Shown piece after piece: positions 32,296-44,433 of a DNA stretch of 64,000 bases. The notes under the pieces were generated by a model. It saw nothing but the letters and a program-made list of their open reading frames with translations. It was not told the origin of the DNA and searched no databases. This DNA is from Fusarium oxysporum f. sp. lycopersici 4287 (taxonomy: Eukaryota > Ascomycota > Sordariomycetes > Hypocreales > Nectriaceae). Position 1 is the stretch's first letter, and every line of letters begins with the position of its first letter. The stretch spans positions 2,561,544-2,625,543 of the forward strand of contig NC_030993.1 of NCBI RefSeq assembly GCF_000149955.1, read 5' to 3'. The position numbers and the translations under genes were made by a program.

Positions 32296-34277
32296 GATGA
32301 CGATATTGTGTGATGATAGTGGTTTAGATTAATGAAGGTCAAAAAGGGTTCATTATCAAAAGACAGAGATATTCAACGCCCTTTAATCTACAAGAATATC
32401 CCCACCAACAAGGAACCTCATGACCATGTCGTTCACAAACGACCCTCAGTTTAGTAATGTTAGCCGGAATGGCGGAATGTGAGTCTATTGGTGCTTTATT
32501 CGGTCCGCGTTCATAGCCGCGCTTTACCGCGCTCCACAGGACCACATAGGATTGTACACGTATTGATCTTGAACACCATGGTTGAGGAAATGGCGAGATA
32601 AGATCTGACAGCCTATCTGCGGACCTTATAACTATAGACCTTCTGATATTGTTTCTATGTAGGCAGTGAGAGGGCATAATACTGGTTGAAGATAGTCTGT
32701 TTACAGCGAAATACTGATTCTTTCTCTCTCTTTTTTGTCGAGACAGATTCCAATGGATCTAAATCAGGGTCTATTCTTCTCAAAGGTCATAAAAAGGACG
32801 TGTATTATTTCATACTCACGACCATAACAACCCCTCATCACAATTTGCTTGGTAGTGGTGGTTTGTTCAGATGCTGCGATCAGTTGGGAATCGCGATATT
32901 GTCTGACTCATATAAAGCATGGTATGATAAAATGTGATTTATGGAATGGTTTTGTCTTGATTAGACTGGCATATAAATCGCTTGAGCTATTTATGTAGCA
33001 TAAATCCTGCATGTAATTCACTTTGATGTAAGTCATACAGTAAGGCGAGCTGCTTTAAGTTTCTTACTTTGAATTGCATTTGTTTGTCTCTTGGTGGCAA
33101 TAATGAGTCAAGGCCAAGTCACTTTTTGATTAAAATACACATAGTAGCTTCTCATTTCGGCGGGGGATGGTAACAATCACGAATAATGATATTCAACGGT
33201 GTCGTAATAATAGAGGCCAGGTGAAACATCGATAACAGCTGTAAAATATCAAAACCAATTCTCTCATAGTTATCAGATAGTACATCAAAATTCGAGTCAC
33301 ATCAGACTGCCCTTAAACATGAGCTCTCTTGTTCCGGATCTTGAACTCCCAATAGCCAGCTTACAAAATGATGATTTCAGAAGCGAACCTGGACATGATA
33401 AACACATCGGAAGGCTTCGCTGACTGAAGAGGCCTGTTGGAGTAACTTTTCTACTATGAGACTGCTGAGCGCTCTGTCCATGTCGTTGAAAATTCATCGT
33501 CACTTCTTCACAATATCAAACCAGCCACCTCAGAGAGGCTCAAGTGATAAGATCGGATGTCTCGGAGACAAAGTGATATATATCCTGCATAAACCTCGGT
33601 AGATCCAATTAACAAGCATTCAGCAACACATGCAATTGCTCAGCTGAATCTGATCCACGAACGTGAATGTGGATAATTCTTTGATTCCTTGGGTGTCAAT
33701 CAGCCTCGGCCCAATTGACAAGTATAAAAAAGAAAACACGAACCAATGAGGCAAAAGTTTCGTAACAAAAGCTCCTACGTTTGGACCAATTCCAGGCACT
33801 GCCGTTTCTTAGCGCATCAATTAAGCAAGTTTTTTGAGTTGAGTGGCCGAGCTAAGTCGAAATGAGCAAGGATATGGCTGAGAACAAAGAAGCTGTAGAC
33901 GTCATAAACATGGCAATCAATCACCACAATGAGTCTGACACTTTAACCGGTAGGGTTAGTGATAACTACACAATCAGCCAAGACTAGGTACTAGGGTCAA
34001 GGAAGAGTTCTAAATGGTCTCGTGTGAGCGGGGAGTCGCAGTGAGATCGGTGATGTTGATGATATTATGACGTCCAAAACCTCTCATTTACAGTTCATCC
34101 ATTATGTTATGCCATCCCAGCCTCCCATTGAGGAGAATTGGGTTTGCTAAATCACTCATTGATTGACACTAGAGTTGTGCTTAAATGGTGCTGCATCTCT
34201 CGTCGAAATTGGCCATCTTGCGCTCGTCTATCACTATCACTACATCTGACCCTCACAGTCGCTGTCTGTGATCATCA
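32296..34277. other. Gene-poor region, no gene seen
   Basis: About 2 kb of AT-leaning sequence. Small open frames around 32340-32940 and 33300-33500 have no motif, splice structure or coding-like composition that I trust. It contains the promoters of the flanking genes. Confidence 0.45.
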
Positions 34278-34742
34278 ATGGCTCCTCTCAGTTCCCCGCA
34301 AGATCTCGGCTTGGGTGCCATCCTCGCCAGAGCCCTCTCTTCTCCAACACTGTCTCCTCCTCCAACTCTGGTGGCTCGGCAAAACACAGAGACTGTCACT
34401 GTCACTTCGTCCGGCGATAATGGCAACAGTGCCCAAACATTGAGCGGAGGCGCAATTGCCGGCATCGTTATTGGTTCGATTGCTGGCTTTCTTCTTCTTC
34501 TCTGGGTTGTTCGATCGTGTCTCAATTTAGGCGCGCCACCTCAAGAACGGGAGAAGTGGTATCACTACAAGGAAGAGCCTCGACATTCACACCATCATCG
34601 CTCTCGAAGCAGACGATCGCATCGATCAAGCATCTCTGCACCTCCCCCAATTGTTGTTAGAGACTCAAGATCTCGAAGCCATCGCCGTGGCCGATCGCCT
34701 GGATATTATGGAACTGATCGCGGCACACGGTATTACGTATAA
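34278..34742 (+). CDS. Small single-pass membrane protein
   Basis: 154 residues from ATG 34278. A Ser/Pro/Thr-rich N-terminal half (residues 1-55) is followed by one membrane helix, GGAIAGIVIGSIAGFLLLLWVV (about residues 57-78). A basic His/Arg/Ser-rich tail follows (RHSHHHRSRSRRSHRSS and a second Ser/Arg stretch). Such proteins, with a Ser/Thr-rich outside and Arg-rich inside, are common in filamentous fungi and usually uncharacterised; a cell-surface position is plausible. No introns and no catalytic motif. Confidence 0.75.
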   Translation: MAPLSSPQDLGLGAILARALSSPTLSPPPTLVARQNTETVTVTSSGDNGNSAQTLSGGAIAGIVIGSIAGFLLLLWVVRSCLNLGAPPQEREKWYHYKEEPRHSHHHRSRSRRSHRSSISAPPPIVVRDSRSRSHRRGRSPGYYGTDRGTRYYV

Positions 34743-35288
34743 GTGCTGCGCGACCGACACGGCAAAAAGCGTTTGCGACAGAGCAACCTTCGCTTTGATA
34801 CCTCGTGATGCTTTTACAATGCATCAATTCAATTGATCAAAATCGGTCCGATAAACGGACAGGAGTTACGGCGTATGGATATAATTAGCACGTCATGCAA
34901 CATCACGACTTATGAGATGAAATCATGAATCACGTCACGACAGAGAAAGAAATACATGTGTACGAAGGCATTGGATACACGCGAGTACTTTGATACCATC
35001 TCTTGTTATACATCATTGTTATGAAAGCTCGAATTTCCTAATTAATGTTCAATTACACATAATGATGGCCCCAACCACGTCCAAACCTTCCATGCGCAAC
35101 ACAAGGCATTGTTTTTCGTATCATCTCGCACGTGCAATCATGCAATTAAGCTTAATTGATAACGTGGCGCTCGTGTCACCTCGTCGACGTCATACTCGGG
35201 TGAAGCCGTCTACGTCAAACTGACATTTGACAGCTCGATCATGGCGCCGCAATACTCAGAGGTAATGTCGACAAGCCATGAGCTTCAT
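34743..35288. other. Intergenic region, no gene seen
   Basis: 3' flank of the small membrane-protein gene and of the HET gene, which converge here. No feature is recognised. Confidence 0.5.
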
Positions 35289-37272
35289 CTAAACTAGCCG
35301 AACCCTGATGAACTCCAGGCCCTCGGACTCTAACTCCCCATGCATAATCCCATAAACATAGGCGTCGCCAACCAGACTTAACGACGTTTCCGAACCTGAA
35401 TCTTGACGAAATACATGCGGAACTTCAGCGCCTTGCAATATGCCCACTTCGTCACCGACCTGAATAGTCTGGGGTGCAAGCCCAAGATGTCCTTTCTTCG
35501 TTCGAAAGAGACTTCTTTTGTGTGATGCAGAACCCCAGTCAAGCTGTATCAATGAGGTTCGAGCCTTGAGGCTCTGATCTTGAGACTCTGTGGGCTTAGA
35601 CTCTAACTCCATTTGTTCCTCTGTTTTGTATATTTGTCGATAGGGGTGTAGTAGACTTGGCAGCAAGTCTCCGCGGTCCTGAATTCCTGTCGAAAACAAA
35701 GCTTTGGAAAGACTGGCCTCAGGGTTTTTGAGCAGTTGATATACCATCTCTGGGTTCTTTGAAATGCTCAGCCACAGCATGCCGTATGTCATTTCCCCAA
35801 ATTGACCAACAAAATCATATGAATCATAGTCGTATATCCCTGCTTGATCTGCCGTTAAGGTTCTGGCCATGACTGACAAGACATTGTCTCCTCCGGACGT
35901 CTTGACAGGAAATGGATTCAAAGCGAGATTCAGAATTTCAATCATCTGAGAATAGCCCTCTATATCTTCCCAGTATGCAGTTGTGGCGGCAGTAATCGTA
36001 TCGAAGTAAGAATATGGCGAACAGATAGTGTATGGTGAGTTGATATCGTACTCGATGCAGACTTGTTGGTGAGTTGCTGTTTTGAAAGTATCTTCACTTC
36101 TTCGTTGAAGAAGCCTCCAAGGAATATCTTGTGTGTAGTCTGGAACCCAGGATGGTAGATCTGGGATGCGATATCTACTGCGGTCTCCGATATAGCTCAG
36201 GCCTCGCCAGCCTATTGTGTTGAGCAGACAATGTGCTGCGGCTATCGAGAATACCTCCCGGACTGGTTTTGAATAATCGGCAACTACTGGTTCCATATAA
36301 TTATCCGCTGTAGTAGTATCTGAATTCCATCAGCCAAGCCATCCCTTTTTAAAATGGGGGAAAGCTACCGGATATTGCCAGTAGACCATAAACCTTGTCT
36401 CTAGGATCTGTAGCATGCCTCGCACGATGATAGTCGACTTCGAATCCAAGTGGCGAAGGAGAAGTCCCATCAACTTCCTTCCTCAGTTTGGCTATCAAGT
36501 CGTAGGTGAAGTTCATCAGCCACGTAATCGCTGGGGTCCTCTGGATGTCTTCTGTAACACTCCTCGACGAGTAACTATCATGTGCAATACTACTTCCGGC
36601 GAGGATAACATCCACGGAAGCATAGATTGTTCCGCACATAAATGTCATCTCTCGAGCTAGCCACATCTCTTGAAGTGTCCATGTCCGGCCAAACCATGCA
36701 TGGTCAGTGAAGTAACGTGTCATGGCTAGCAGTTCCGAGTCTTTGAAGCTGCACGATGCGAAGGCTTTGTCCCTCAAGACGACATTCTCATCTGAAAGGA
36801 GCTCCTGGCGGGTGATGGGTAGTCTTTGAAAGCAAGCCACCGCTCTCCGAGTGTATTCTCTCTCATGGCCGAGCCATACAATGACTTCCTCGGAATTTTT
36901 GTAGATGTTTGCCATCTGAGAAACCTGAGCGTTTCGTTCCTCTATATCGTTTTGATTAATGCAAAGAGCATCTATCCATATGGGTCCTAGAATTCCAGAT
37001 TGACAGAACGCAATGAGGGCGTTGTAAAGGTTTTGCCTGATATGCATCTCAAAGCCATCAATGAGAATAGTCTGGGAAGGCTTCGACCAAATCTCATCGG
37101 TTTCATCTCCACCCGGCTCGCCCCAAGTATATGACAGACATTTGTATGTTGGGTTGTCATCAAGGTTGACGACACTCATATGGCTCGAAACCACGGCATT
37201 CTGAGTTCCAGGAATGATTTTGAGAAGTCGAATCTGCCCAGGTGGTAGCAGGGAGTCATATTTGTATACCAT
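35289..37272 (-). CDS. Heterokaryon-incompatibility (HET) domain protein
   Basis: Exons 37272-36369 and 36319-35289 join over a 49-bp intron (phase 1) to give 644 residues. The HET domain fills about residues 40-200 with its three blocks: YKCLSYTWG, PIWIDALCINQNDIEERNAQVSQMANIY, and FGRTWTLQEMWLAREMTFMCG. The join restores DPRDKVYGLLAISD, a block that normally follows. The C-terminal half, with DLPSWVPDYTQ, is also typical. HET-domain proteins trigger cell death on recognising non-self after hyphal fusion; most of the many copies per genome are untested, and this one is assigned only by its domain. Confidence 0.92.
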
Positions 37273-37611
37273 CTCGAAGTTATACAGCTGCGTTTACCAA
37301 TGTTGATCCTTCATTGAGCGATTATGTTGCCGAGGATGACGTCTGATATTTCTTGACAGGGTTAATCGCATGGGGGCCATGTCCCTTTTAGGACTGACCA
37401 GGGTCATGGTTACTTGTAACGATATCTTGCAATCTTTTTCTCCTTTGCTTCAATAAAGACTGGTCGGCAGAAGCAGAAACTCTTCATCGGAAATCACGAG
37501 AAATAGAGCAGAATTCAAGGAACAATACATGACTTGTATTTAATCTAGCTATTCGGTGATAGCCTGTTGTTAAATCCACGCTCTAGATATGTTAACAGCA
37601 CATACGCTGAT
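37273..37611. other. HET gene upstream region
   Basis: 339 bp between the HET start and the permease 3' end. No feature is recognised. Confidence 0.5.
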
Positions 37612-39257
37612 TTAAGCATGATGGTTCTTCATATCATCTTCAGGATTTGAAGTGCATGTGGTCTCGGCCATGGATGCGCCCTCAAGAGTGGCACCATCCA
37701 TATTAATTTCAATGAGGGGGCCCTTGTAGTGTTTTCGACCATCAACGATCCAAGTACCCACAGCAATCAGAAGGATGACTCCAAAAGCAGCGATACAGTA
37801 GTTCATGTTGGTAGAGAAATTGGAGTGGGAGCTCGGGTGGGAATACGAAAAGGACGGTGGTGAGGATGGCCCAGGCAATACCAACGAGACTGCAAACCCA
37901 TCGGACAGGAGTGCTGAGCTTGAAAGGTCGGTCTTCGGGAAGTAAGTTTCCGCCGCGGAGGAGATGAATGGCGGGAGGGATCGCGTAGGTGACACCTTTG
38001 AAATGTTAGTTGAGGAGAGGCACAGATGGAGGACAACATACCGAGAGCAACAACGGAAGCAGCAGTAATGGCGTTGAAGGCACTTGAGCTTCCAAGAAGA
38101 ATAAGACCGAAGATGATAACCCAGGCTGTAGTCCAGAGAAGAGCGTTGAGAGGAACCTCGAGGGCGTCGTTGTACTTGGCCCAGATATGGCTGAAGGGAA
38201 GACCTCGGTCACGGCTGAAAGCATAGGTCATGCGGGCACTGGTGGTCATGATAGCAGTGGCAGTGAACACCATGCAGACGATAGAGAAGACGATGAGGCA
38301 GATACTTCCAGCCTTGCTGTTAGTAGCATCGAAGTACATCTGCAGAAGAGCGCCGGCTGGTGACTCGATAACGGTTTGAACGTCCTTGAGAACGAACAAC
38401 AGGCATGAGAGGAAGATGAAACCAGACAGCATGCCGATAAGAATGCACCAGATCATAATTCTGGGGCCCTCCTTCCGAGCATTAGGGATCTCTTCGATCA
38501 TATGCGCAGCGGCATCGAATCCGGTGAGAGCAAAGGCACCCTGGAGAAGTCCAAGCATCCAAGAGAGGCCGTCAGGCCAGCCGACCTCATTGATAAACTT
38601 TCCATAGACGAAAGCACCACTCTGATAATCAGGAGCAGCACAGGCCAAAACAGTTATGCTGATGATGATGAATCCCGAGATACTCCACAGAAAGGCGGCT
38701 TTGTTGAACAGTGGTAGAATTCGTGTCGCAAAGGCATTGATGACGAGGGCGATGATCGTGAAGGCTAGATAAATCAGGAACTGATGCCATGCCTTGGCTT
38801 CGTAGGTAGGATGCATAAAAGTAATTGAGTCCATAACAAAAGTACTTCCAAGCAGAGGGGCCGTCGCCGTCAACACAACATAACCAGCAGCGTTGATCCA
38901 ACCGGTGACGTAGCTGATACCTCTTGACCACTTCGGCCAAGCAATGAGAGCAGCCCAGTGATATTGACCACCAGCGGTAGGATAAGCCGACAACATCTCG
39001 GCCAGAGGAGCAGCTAGACACAAGTTACAAATACCAGCCACGATGAGACCCCAGATGACGGAGCTGGGGCCTCCAGAGGGGAGGGCGAGACTGATAGAGG
39101 CTGACAAGGCGGTCCATGTGTTGAGGATAGCAAAAGCGAGACCGAGAAGAGAGATCTTGGAAAAGTTGCGCTTGAGTTCCTGTTTGTGACCGAGCTGTTC
39201 TAAAGCAGCTGAATCGTCAATATGGACATTTCTGTCCCGCGGCGTTTGGGACTCCAT
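37612..39257 (-). CDS. Amino-acid/GABA permease (APC family), with apparent C-terminal frameshift
   Basis: Exon 1, 39257-38042, codes 405 residues with about ten membrane helices and the family block TAGGQYHWAALIA near the start; SARMTYAFSRDRGLPFS is also diagnostic. These transporters bring amino acids, GABA or choline into the cell. After a 46-bp intron (38041-37996) exon 2 continues correctly as VTYAIPPAIHLLRGG...TVLFVFPPELP. The expected last helix (NMNYCIAAFGVILLIAVGTWIVDGRKHY) is present but in the next frame, with its own stop at 37612. The change falls between about 37805 and 37830 and needs one base fewer. Read literally, the protein would end at 37742 with 489 residues and lack helix 12. 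A sequencing error or a recent inactivation are both possible; no intron fits. Confidence 0.8.
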
Positions 39258-41841
39258 GATTAATGAGATGAGGAAGAATATCGAGTGAGGTCAGAGTGTG
39301 ACATATTGGGAGGTTAGCAAAGCAGGTATTTAAATGCCAGACGTCAAGCCCGTTAACGGAGGATCACTTCTGCTGTTGGGCTAGGCTGTAACTTGGACTA
39401 TTTGGTATCTAGTTCGGCGATCGTAGCTATCTCTGGGGGGCGTCATTGTGGTTGCGTAACAAAGTCGCTTTTCCCCATCCTCAGGGAGCAAGAAAACTTG
39501 TGACCTGGGGACAAGGTATCAAAAATACCTAGTCTAAAACTTACTAAATCGACACTAAGTCTAGCTGACTCTTTTTGTCACTTGGGATAGATGTCTTAGG
39601 TTTCCTTGTCTCCCCTGGCCCATGTCGCCGTGACAGTCTAGGGATGGCGATCCACCCTTCGCGGTGAACTCGATGCCTGAATGACGTTGTGGGGATTATG
39701 CCCCCGGGCCGGGGAAGGGCCTATCTCTTTTTGTTCTAGAATTGTTTTGTGGTGATTGTCTGGGTCGGGGATTGGACAAGCGATCCTTGAATGAGGCTTT
39801 TGAGTGATGAGTTCGACTCATGTTCTAGAAGTCATTCGTGGTATGGAATCCATTGTAAGTTGATGAACTGCATAAGCAATTAACTGCCCAAGACAGCTGT
39901 ACTCCTGCAGGTAATGCAATCTTTTACAGCGCTCGTCTAATGATTACAGGGCCTGTCTTATCATGTCCCCTCTGTACAGTACCCGTCCTTATGGGGATCT
40001 TCAAAGCTGAAGTCTAGGCTTGCAACAATAGCGCGCTTCGGAGCCGACACTCCCAAAGCCAAGTCCACGCTCCGGAATCAGCGGCCTTTTAGTCTCAAAC
40101 AAAATTTCCTTCTCCTATGCGCCCTTCTTTAGGCATGTCATCTCTCCAACTCTTTTTAATTGGTTTGAAACACGTTGTTATGGTCAGACTGGAATGAATC
40201 TAGCTCCCCCATGAACGGATGTGCGGCTCCCTAGCTGAATTACCCCAATTAAAGGAACTGTTGGAGATAAAAATCAGGAGACCTCTGGAGAATAACTCTA
40301 ACAGGGTGAGGAGAACCTTGAGCTGGTCTATCTTTGAGGCCCATTTCAGTGGAGATGTTCCCCCAGCTTGGTGACTTTTGGATATTGTTCATGAATAAGG
40401 CAGATAATCAAATTGCGGCTCTCTGAACATATTCTGGTCCGTGCTGTCTGCTAACTCATCCGTCTTAACCGAGTCGACCGGCCGAACCGGCAGATATTGC
40501 ATAAATGCATAGCTATCACGGCCTTTATCAGGGAATTATAACTCTCAGGACCGGCATCGACCGGCTTCTCGACGGGGTTGCCGTGCCATGTGGGAATATT
40601 AAATTGGAGCCTAGTGGCGAGAGAAAAAAGCTTCACTTCTGAGTTTCAAATCCCCGTATTGACGACTCTGGAGAAATGATTTTTATTACGTTTTGGAATA
40701 TGACAAGACGCCCAGTTATACAGATTTTGCAAGGCACTCCGCGATATGACCCCGCGACCCTGAGGGGTTTTACTTTTCCCCAGGCTTTTCTCCGGCTGTT
40801 TGGATTTGTGTTGAGTAATGAATATTCACAACGTTCCACTTTGCTTTCGGAGCTTGACCGTTGGGTTTGAGATGAGAGCACCAAGTCGCTATTGTTTTGG
40901 AGACCGAACTAAAGCGACTCGAACAAAGTGGAATCTTCGGCATCTTAACACGGACCGCCCAAGATGAACTGATCGTTAGATGCTGTCTAAGTTGCAAGTG
41001 ATGAGACGTTGTTGGTGATGACGACGTTGATAAATAAGCTCTACGATTCTCGTTGTTCCTGGCAAAGTCCGTCAAATTGGGTTTGTTTACAGATAACGGT
41101 AACTCAAAATCAACCAATTAAACTGTTTTGATAGATAGCTGATATCAAGTCCATATCTAAATTCGACTTCTGATATTGAGGCTCTGCTCCAAATCGCATC
41201 GCCAAGAGCCGCCAAGGCGGGAGGTGCACGCCATAGCTTCCAAAGCCTGTCAATTACCAAGCCACAATCATTGAGACACAAAATTCTCAATTGAGAGCAT
41301 TGATCGATAATCAAGAGTGCGCATAGATATAGTAAAAGAAAGTCGATCCTGAGATAGCACGAGAAGCAATAGCGGGTGCAACAGACTTAAACCCTTGAAG
41401 GATCGAGGAACAGGTAACAAAGCCAATTACGACTGGTTGAAAATTCCACAGGGTAATAACTGATATAGCTCGAGAATTTTAAGTCACATAAGGTAGATCT
41501 GTAATGCTCTGTCACTCGAGGCGTAACTCTTTGATATTGAATGAGCTGTAGAGCATGAAGCTGAGGATTCTAGAACACTGTATTTGCAAAAGGTTTACAG
41601 ATATCTGAGCATAGGGGAGCTTCCAACACATTCGACATGATTTCGAAGGAACGAGTCATTTGTAGACTCTCGCAAAACCCTGGGCCTAAATTCAAACCTC
41701 TTATGCTTCATATACACATAGGCTGGTGGTTCCTCGAGACTCTCCATCGTTCAACACTGGACTCCAGCATTGCGCATGTGTATAGACATTCCTAGGCCCT
41801 CCCCTCACACAATGCGCCAGAGATCTCATCTCATCAGCTCA
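39258..41841. other. Long gene-free stretch
   Basis: About 2.6 kb. It begins with the permease promoter. Near 39553-39600 there is a short dispersed repeat also found near 60073-60110. A minus-strand frame at 41087-41314 (LRILCLNDCGLVIDRLWKLW) could be a worn leucine-rich-repeat fragment but is too short to call. Nothing else is recognised. Confidence 0.45.
39553..39600. repeat. Short dispersed repeat, copy 1
   Basis: It shares an 18-base match (TCTTTTTGTCACTTGGGA, 39570-39587) plus flanking ACTAAGTC and GTCTTA blocks with 60073-60110. Probably a mobile-element remnant; both copies lie in non-coding DNA. Confidence 0.5.
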
Positions 41842-41915
41842 GGTTCCGTGGTCTAGTTGGTTATGGCATCTCGTTAACACCGAGAAGGTCCCCGGTTCGA
41901 TCCCGGGCGGAACCA
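41842..41915 (+). tRNA. tRNA-Val (anticodon AAC)
   Basis: 74 nt with a full cloverleaf: acceptor stem GGTTCCG/CGGAACC, an anticodon loop TTAACAC closed by TCTCG/CGAGA, and a T arm CCCGG-TTCGATC-CCGGG. Discriminator A. No intron. The B-box GGTTCGATCC is consensus. Reads GUU and, with inosine, GUC codons. Confidence 0.96.
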
Positions 41916-42014
41916 CATTTTTGCGGATCCGATAGGATTCGTGTCTCCTTTTCTCTCACCGCTCACAACTCCGCAAACTTAGACCCAAATCTGTTCTCTC
42001 CAGGCATCTCCATT

Positions 42015-42088
42015 GGTCTCGTGGCCTAGTTGGTTATGGCATCTCGTTTACACCGAGAAGGTCCTCGGTTCGAGCCCGAGCGGGACCA
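42015..42088 (+). tRNA. tRNA-Val (anticodon TAC)
   Basis: 74 nt, 99 bp after the first tRNA-Val and nearly identical in its middle. The loop is TTTACAC (anticodon TAC). Acceptor stem GGTCTCG/CGGGACC and T stem CTCGG/CCGAG differ from the neighbour in ways that keep pairing. No intron. Confidence 0.96.
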
Positions 42089-42250
42089 TTCTTTTGCTCG
42101 TTGGAGCATCTCTTCCTTTTTATCACTCATGCAGACATTGGGGAGCAGTTATGCGTGAGTGATCATGTTGCTTGTTTGTCTAGAAAGTCCAGTTTACCAA
42201 ATCTTCTTATACATTCAATGCCAATTCCTTCTTATTGTTCCACTGCACCC

Positions 42251-43331
42251 TTAATGATTTCGGTTCACGAAGTAGTTGTAGTTGTCCTCAACCATCTTCA
42301 AAGCCCTCTTATTGGCCTCATCCACATCTTCTTTAGGTAGACCCAAAGCCTCATTCGCAAGGCCATGCTTAGCTTCAAAATTTCCATCACCGTTGGGATA
42401 GAACGTTCGAGCATACATAGCGAGTCCAAAGCCAGAACGATCCCCCTTCTTAAGAAGATCCATGCCCCGCTGCCAGCGCTCCTTGGAACTTTCATACTCA
42501 ATCTCCCAGTCCTTATCTGTAGTACCGGTAATTCGTTGGAAACTGTCGAGCATCTCTCGCTGAGAGATGAGAAAGCTGGAGATGTAGAGGGGCTTGTTAC
42601 GCCACTGGGAGATGGTAGGTGACTTGTCGTTCTCATCGTCAGGAATAACCCTCAAGCTCAGAAGAGCTGCGAAAGCTCGACCACACTGATCCCAGGTTGA
42701 ACTGTTGATCCGGGTGTTGCCATCATCGTAGAACGTAACCTTTTTCTTGTCGCCGGTCAAGTCGAAGCCATACCATTCAGGACCTTGAGCCAGAGAGAAC
42801 TCGTACCAGAAGGAACAGCACATAGCAATCCATGAAGATGCACCATTTTCCTCGACGGCATTGATTCCTGGGAACACACTTCCACCAGTCAAGTTCTCCT
42901 CGGCGAGTGACTTGTTGGTGATGTCGATGCCGTAACAATTGGGCATGATCCATGGAACACCTGCCTTGGCGGCTGCTCCAATGATCTTCTCTTGGGTACC
43001 AGGCGCTGCGGATACTGAGAGAGAGATTGCGAGGAATTGTTGACCTCGAAGTGCCTCAACGATGGAGTTCTCATCATCGTAGTCGACAGTGACAGTGCGG
43101 GCGCCTTCAGGGACCTTGCTAGTACTGCCTTTACGGGTGACGGCAGTTACTGTATGCTTGCCTGTCGCGATGAGATACTTGGCCAAGTACTTGCCAACAC
43201 TTCCACCAGCCTGTAGCATGTTGGTCATTGACTAGACGATAGAAGAATGTGATACTTACACCAATGATGGCAACTCGCTCAATCTTGTTGACAAAGCCCT
43301 CGGGCTGGTCCTTGGCGTATTGTTGAGACAT
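42251..43331 (-). CDS. NmrA-like / isoflavone-reductase-like oxidoreductase
   Basis: Exons 43331-43260 and 43210-42251 join over a 49-bp intron (phase 0) to give 343 residues. The join completes the nucleotide-binding motif RVAIIG|AGGSVGKYLAKYL (GxxGxxG) at about residues 18-32. PNCYGIDI and FYDDGNTRINSSTWDQCGRAFAALLSL follow the atypical short-chain dehydrogenase (NmrA-like) pattern. These proteins bind NAD(P) and act as reductases or as redox-sensing regulators; the substrate is unknown. No usual Tyr-X3-Lys pair is obvious, as in other NmrA-like proteins. Confidence 0.85.
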
Positions 43332-44433
43332 CGTAGTATCTGAGATTTGGAAGATTTATGTATATCAAAGTGGTAGTGATTGTTGAGTGAAGTTGATGAA
43401 TGTGATGATAATGAGATACTTCTCCAAAGGGAAGACACCTCGACATCTTTATACTTGAGTCCTCACTACTAGCTTTGAGTAGGAAGCATTTAATTGCTCG
43501 GACATTTCGTTAACTCCTACCATCCGCACCTTGGGCCGTCGTCGATGATGCTATCGCGGACTTTGCATTTGGTGTCGGTCGAGACTTTTACCATATCAGG
43601 TAAGTGCTTTTACTGTAACGGGTAAGAGGGTCTCCGGCTCGGGGCGGACGGCCCCCATCAAAACGTCGCGAACCAATCAGAGGCTGTCAAATACGAGAAT
43701 AAGTTAACAGACCTCATGAGCCCCCGTTGCGGGACAATTTAGGGTTGTATCGCTGATAGTGAAACGAAAGCGCGAGTCCGAGTTTATCTCCTTACTCTCG
43801 TAGTTCGGACTTCTCTTGGACCGGAGTCGTATCATGATTCATAATGTCGCAAATTGACAAAGTGTGATCTGCCGTTTACGGCAGTTGGTTACCGAAGACT
43901 GAACCTTGTTGAGCTGATCTCAGTAGTTCAGGGGATCTCGTAGATATTGATTAGAGTTCGATTTATAGGCTTTCATTAACAACTACTAAAACAGTCGACT
44001 CTGTCTACTCGTCACATCAGGGGCATATATTCAATACAATATCATGCATAGAAGACGCGAGGAACTCCGAGGACTATTGAGCTGACTGAACATATATACG
44101 ATGTGAAAATACAACCGAGTTCTTCACTACAATGACATTAATAAAGAATTACCCAATAATGAATGAATCTGCGACTTTCTGACCAGAATAACAATAAAGG
44201 GATCGAGGGAGGACTAGGTACATATCTTCCGAAAGGTCCGACACAAAAATGTATCTCTACAGGGTCGAATGCTCTTACGACTATCGCAAGAGACTGCGCC
44301 ATGAATACAACATGTGATAGTTTTATATATACTCTCCGATTTTAATTTTTCCTTAATGCCTTCGCTTCGAATACGACCTCAATGTTTGATACTCTTCATG
44401 TGATAAATTTCTCTTGAATTTTATTAAAAGTCT
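43332..44433. other. Intergenic region, no gene seen
   Basis: NmrA-like gene promoter and the 3' flank of the aldo/keto reductase gene. Small frames such as 44163-44345 have no support. Confidence 0.5.

Noticed and set aside
40633..41314. Overlapping small frames on both strands in the gene-free stretch
   Set aside because: One reads slightly like a leucine-rich repeat, but it is 75 residues long with no flanking support.
42119..42340. Short plus-strand frame after the second tRNA
   Set aside because: It overlaps the coding end of the NmrA-like gene in antisense and has no motif.
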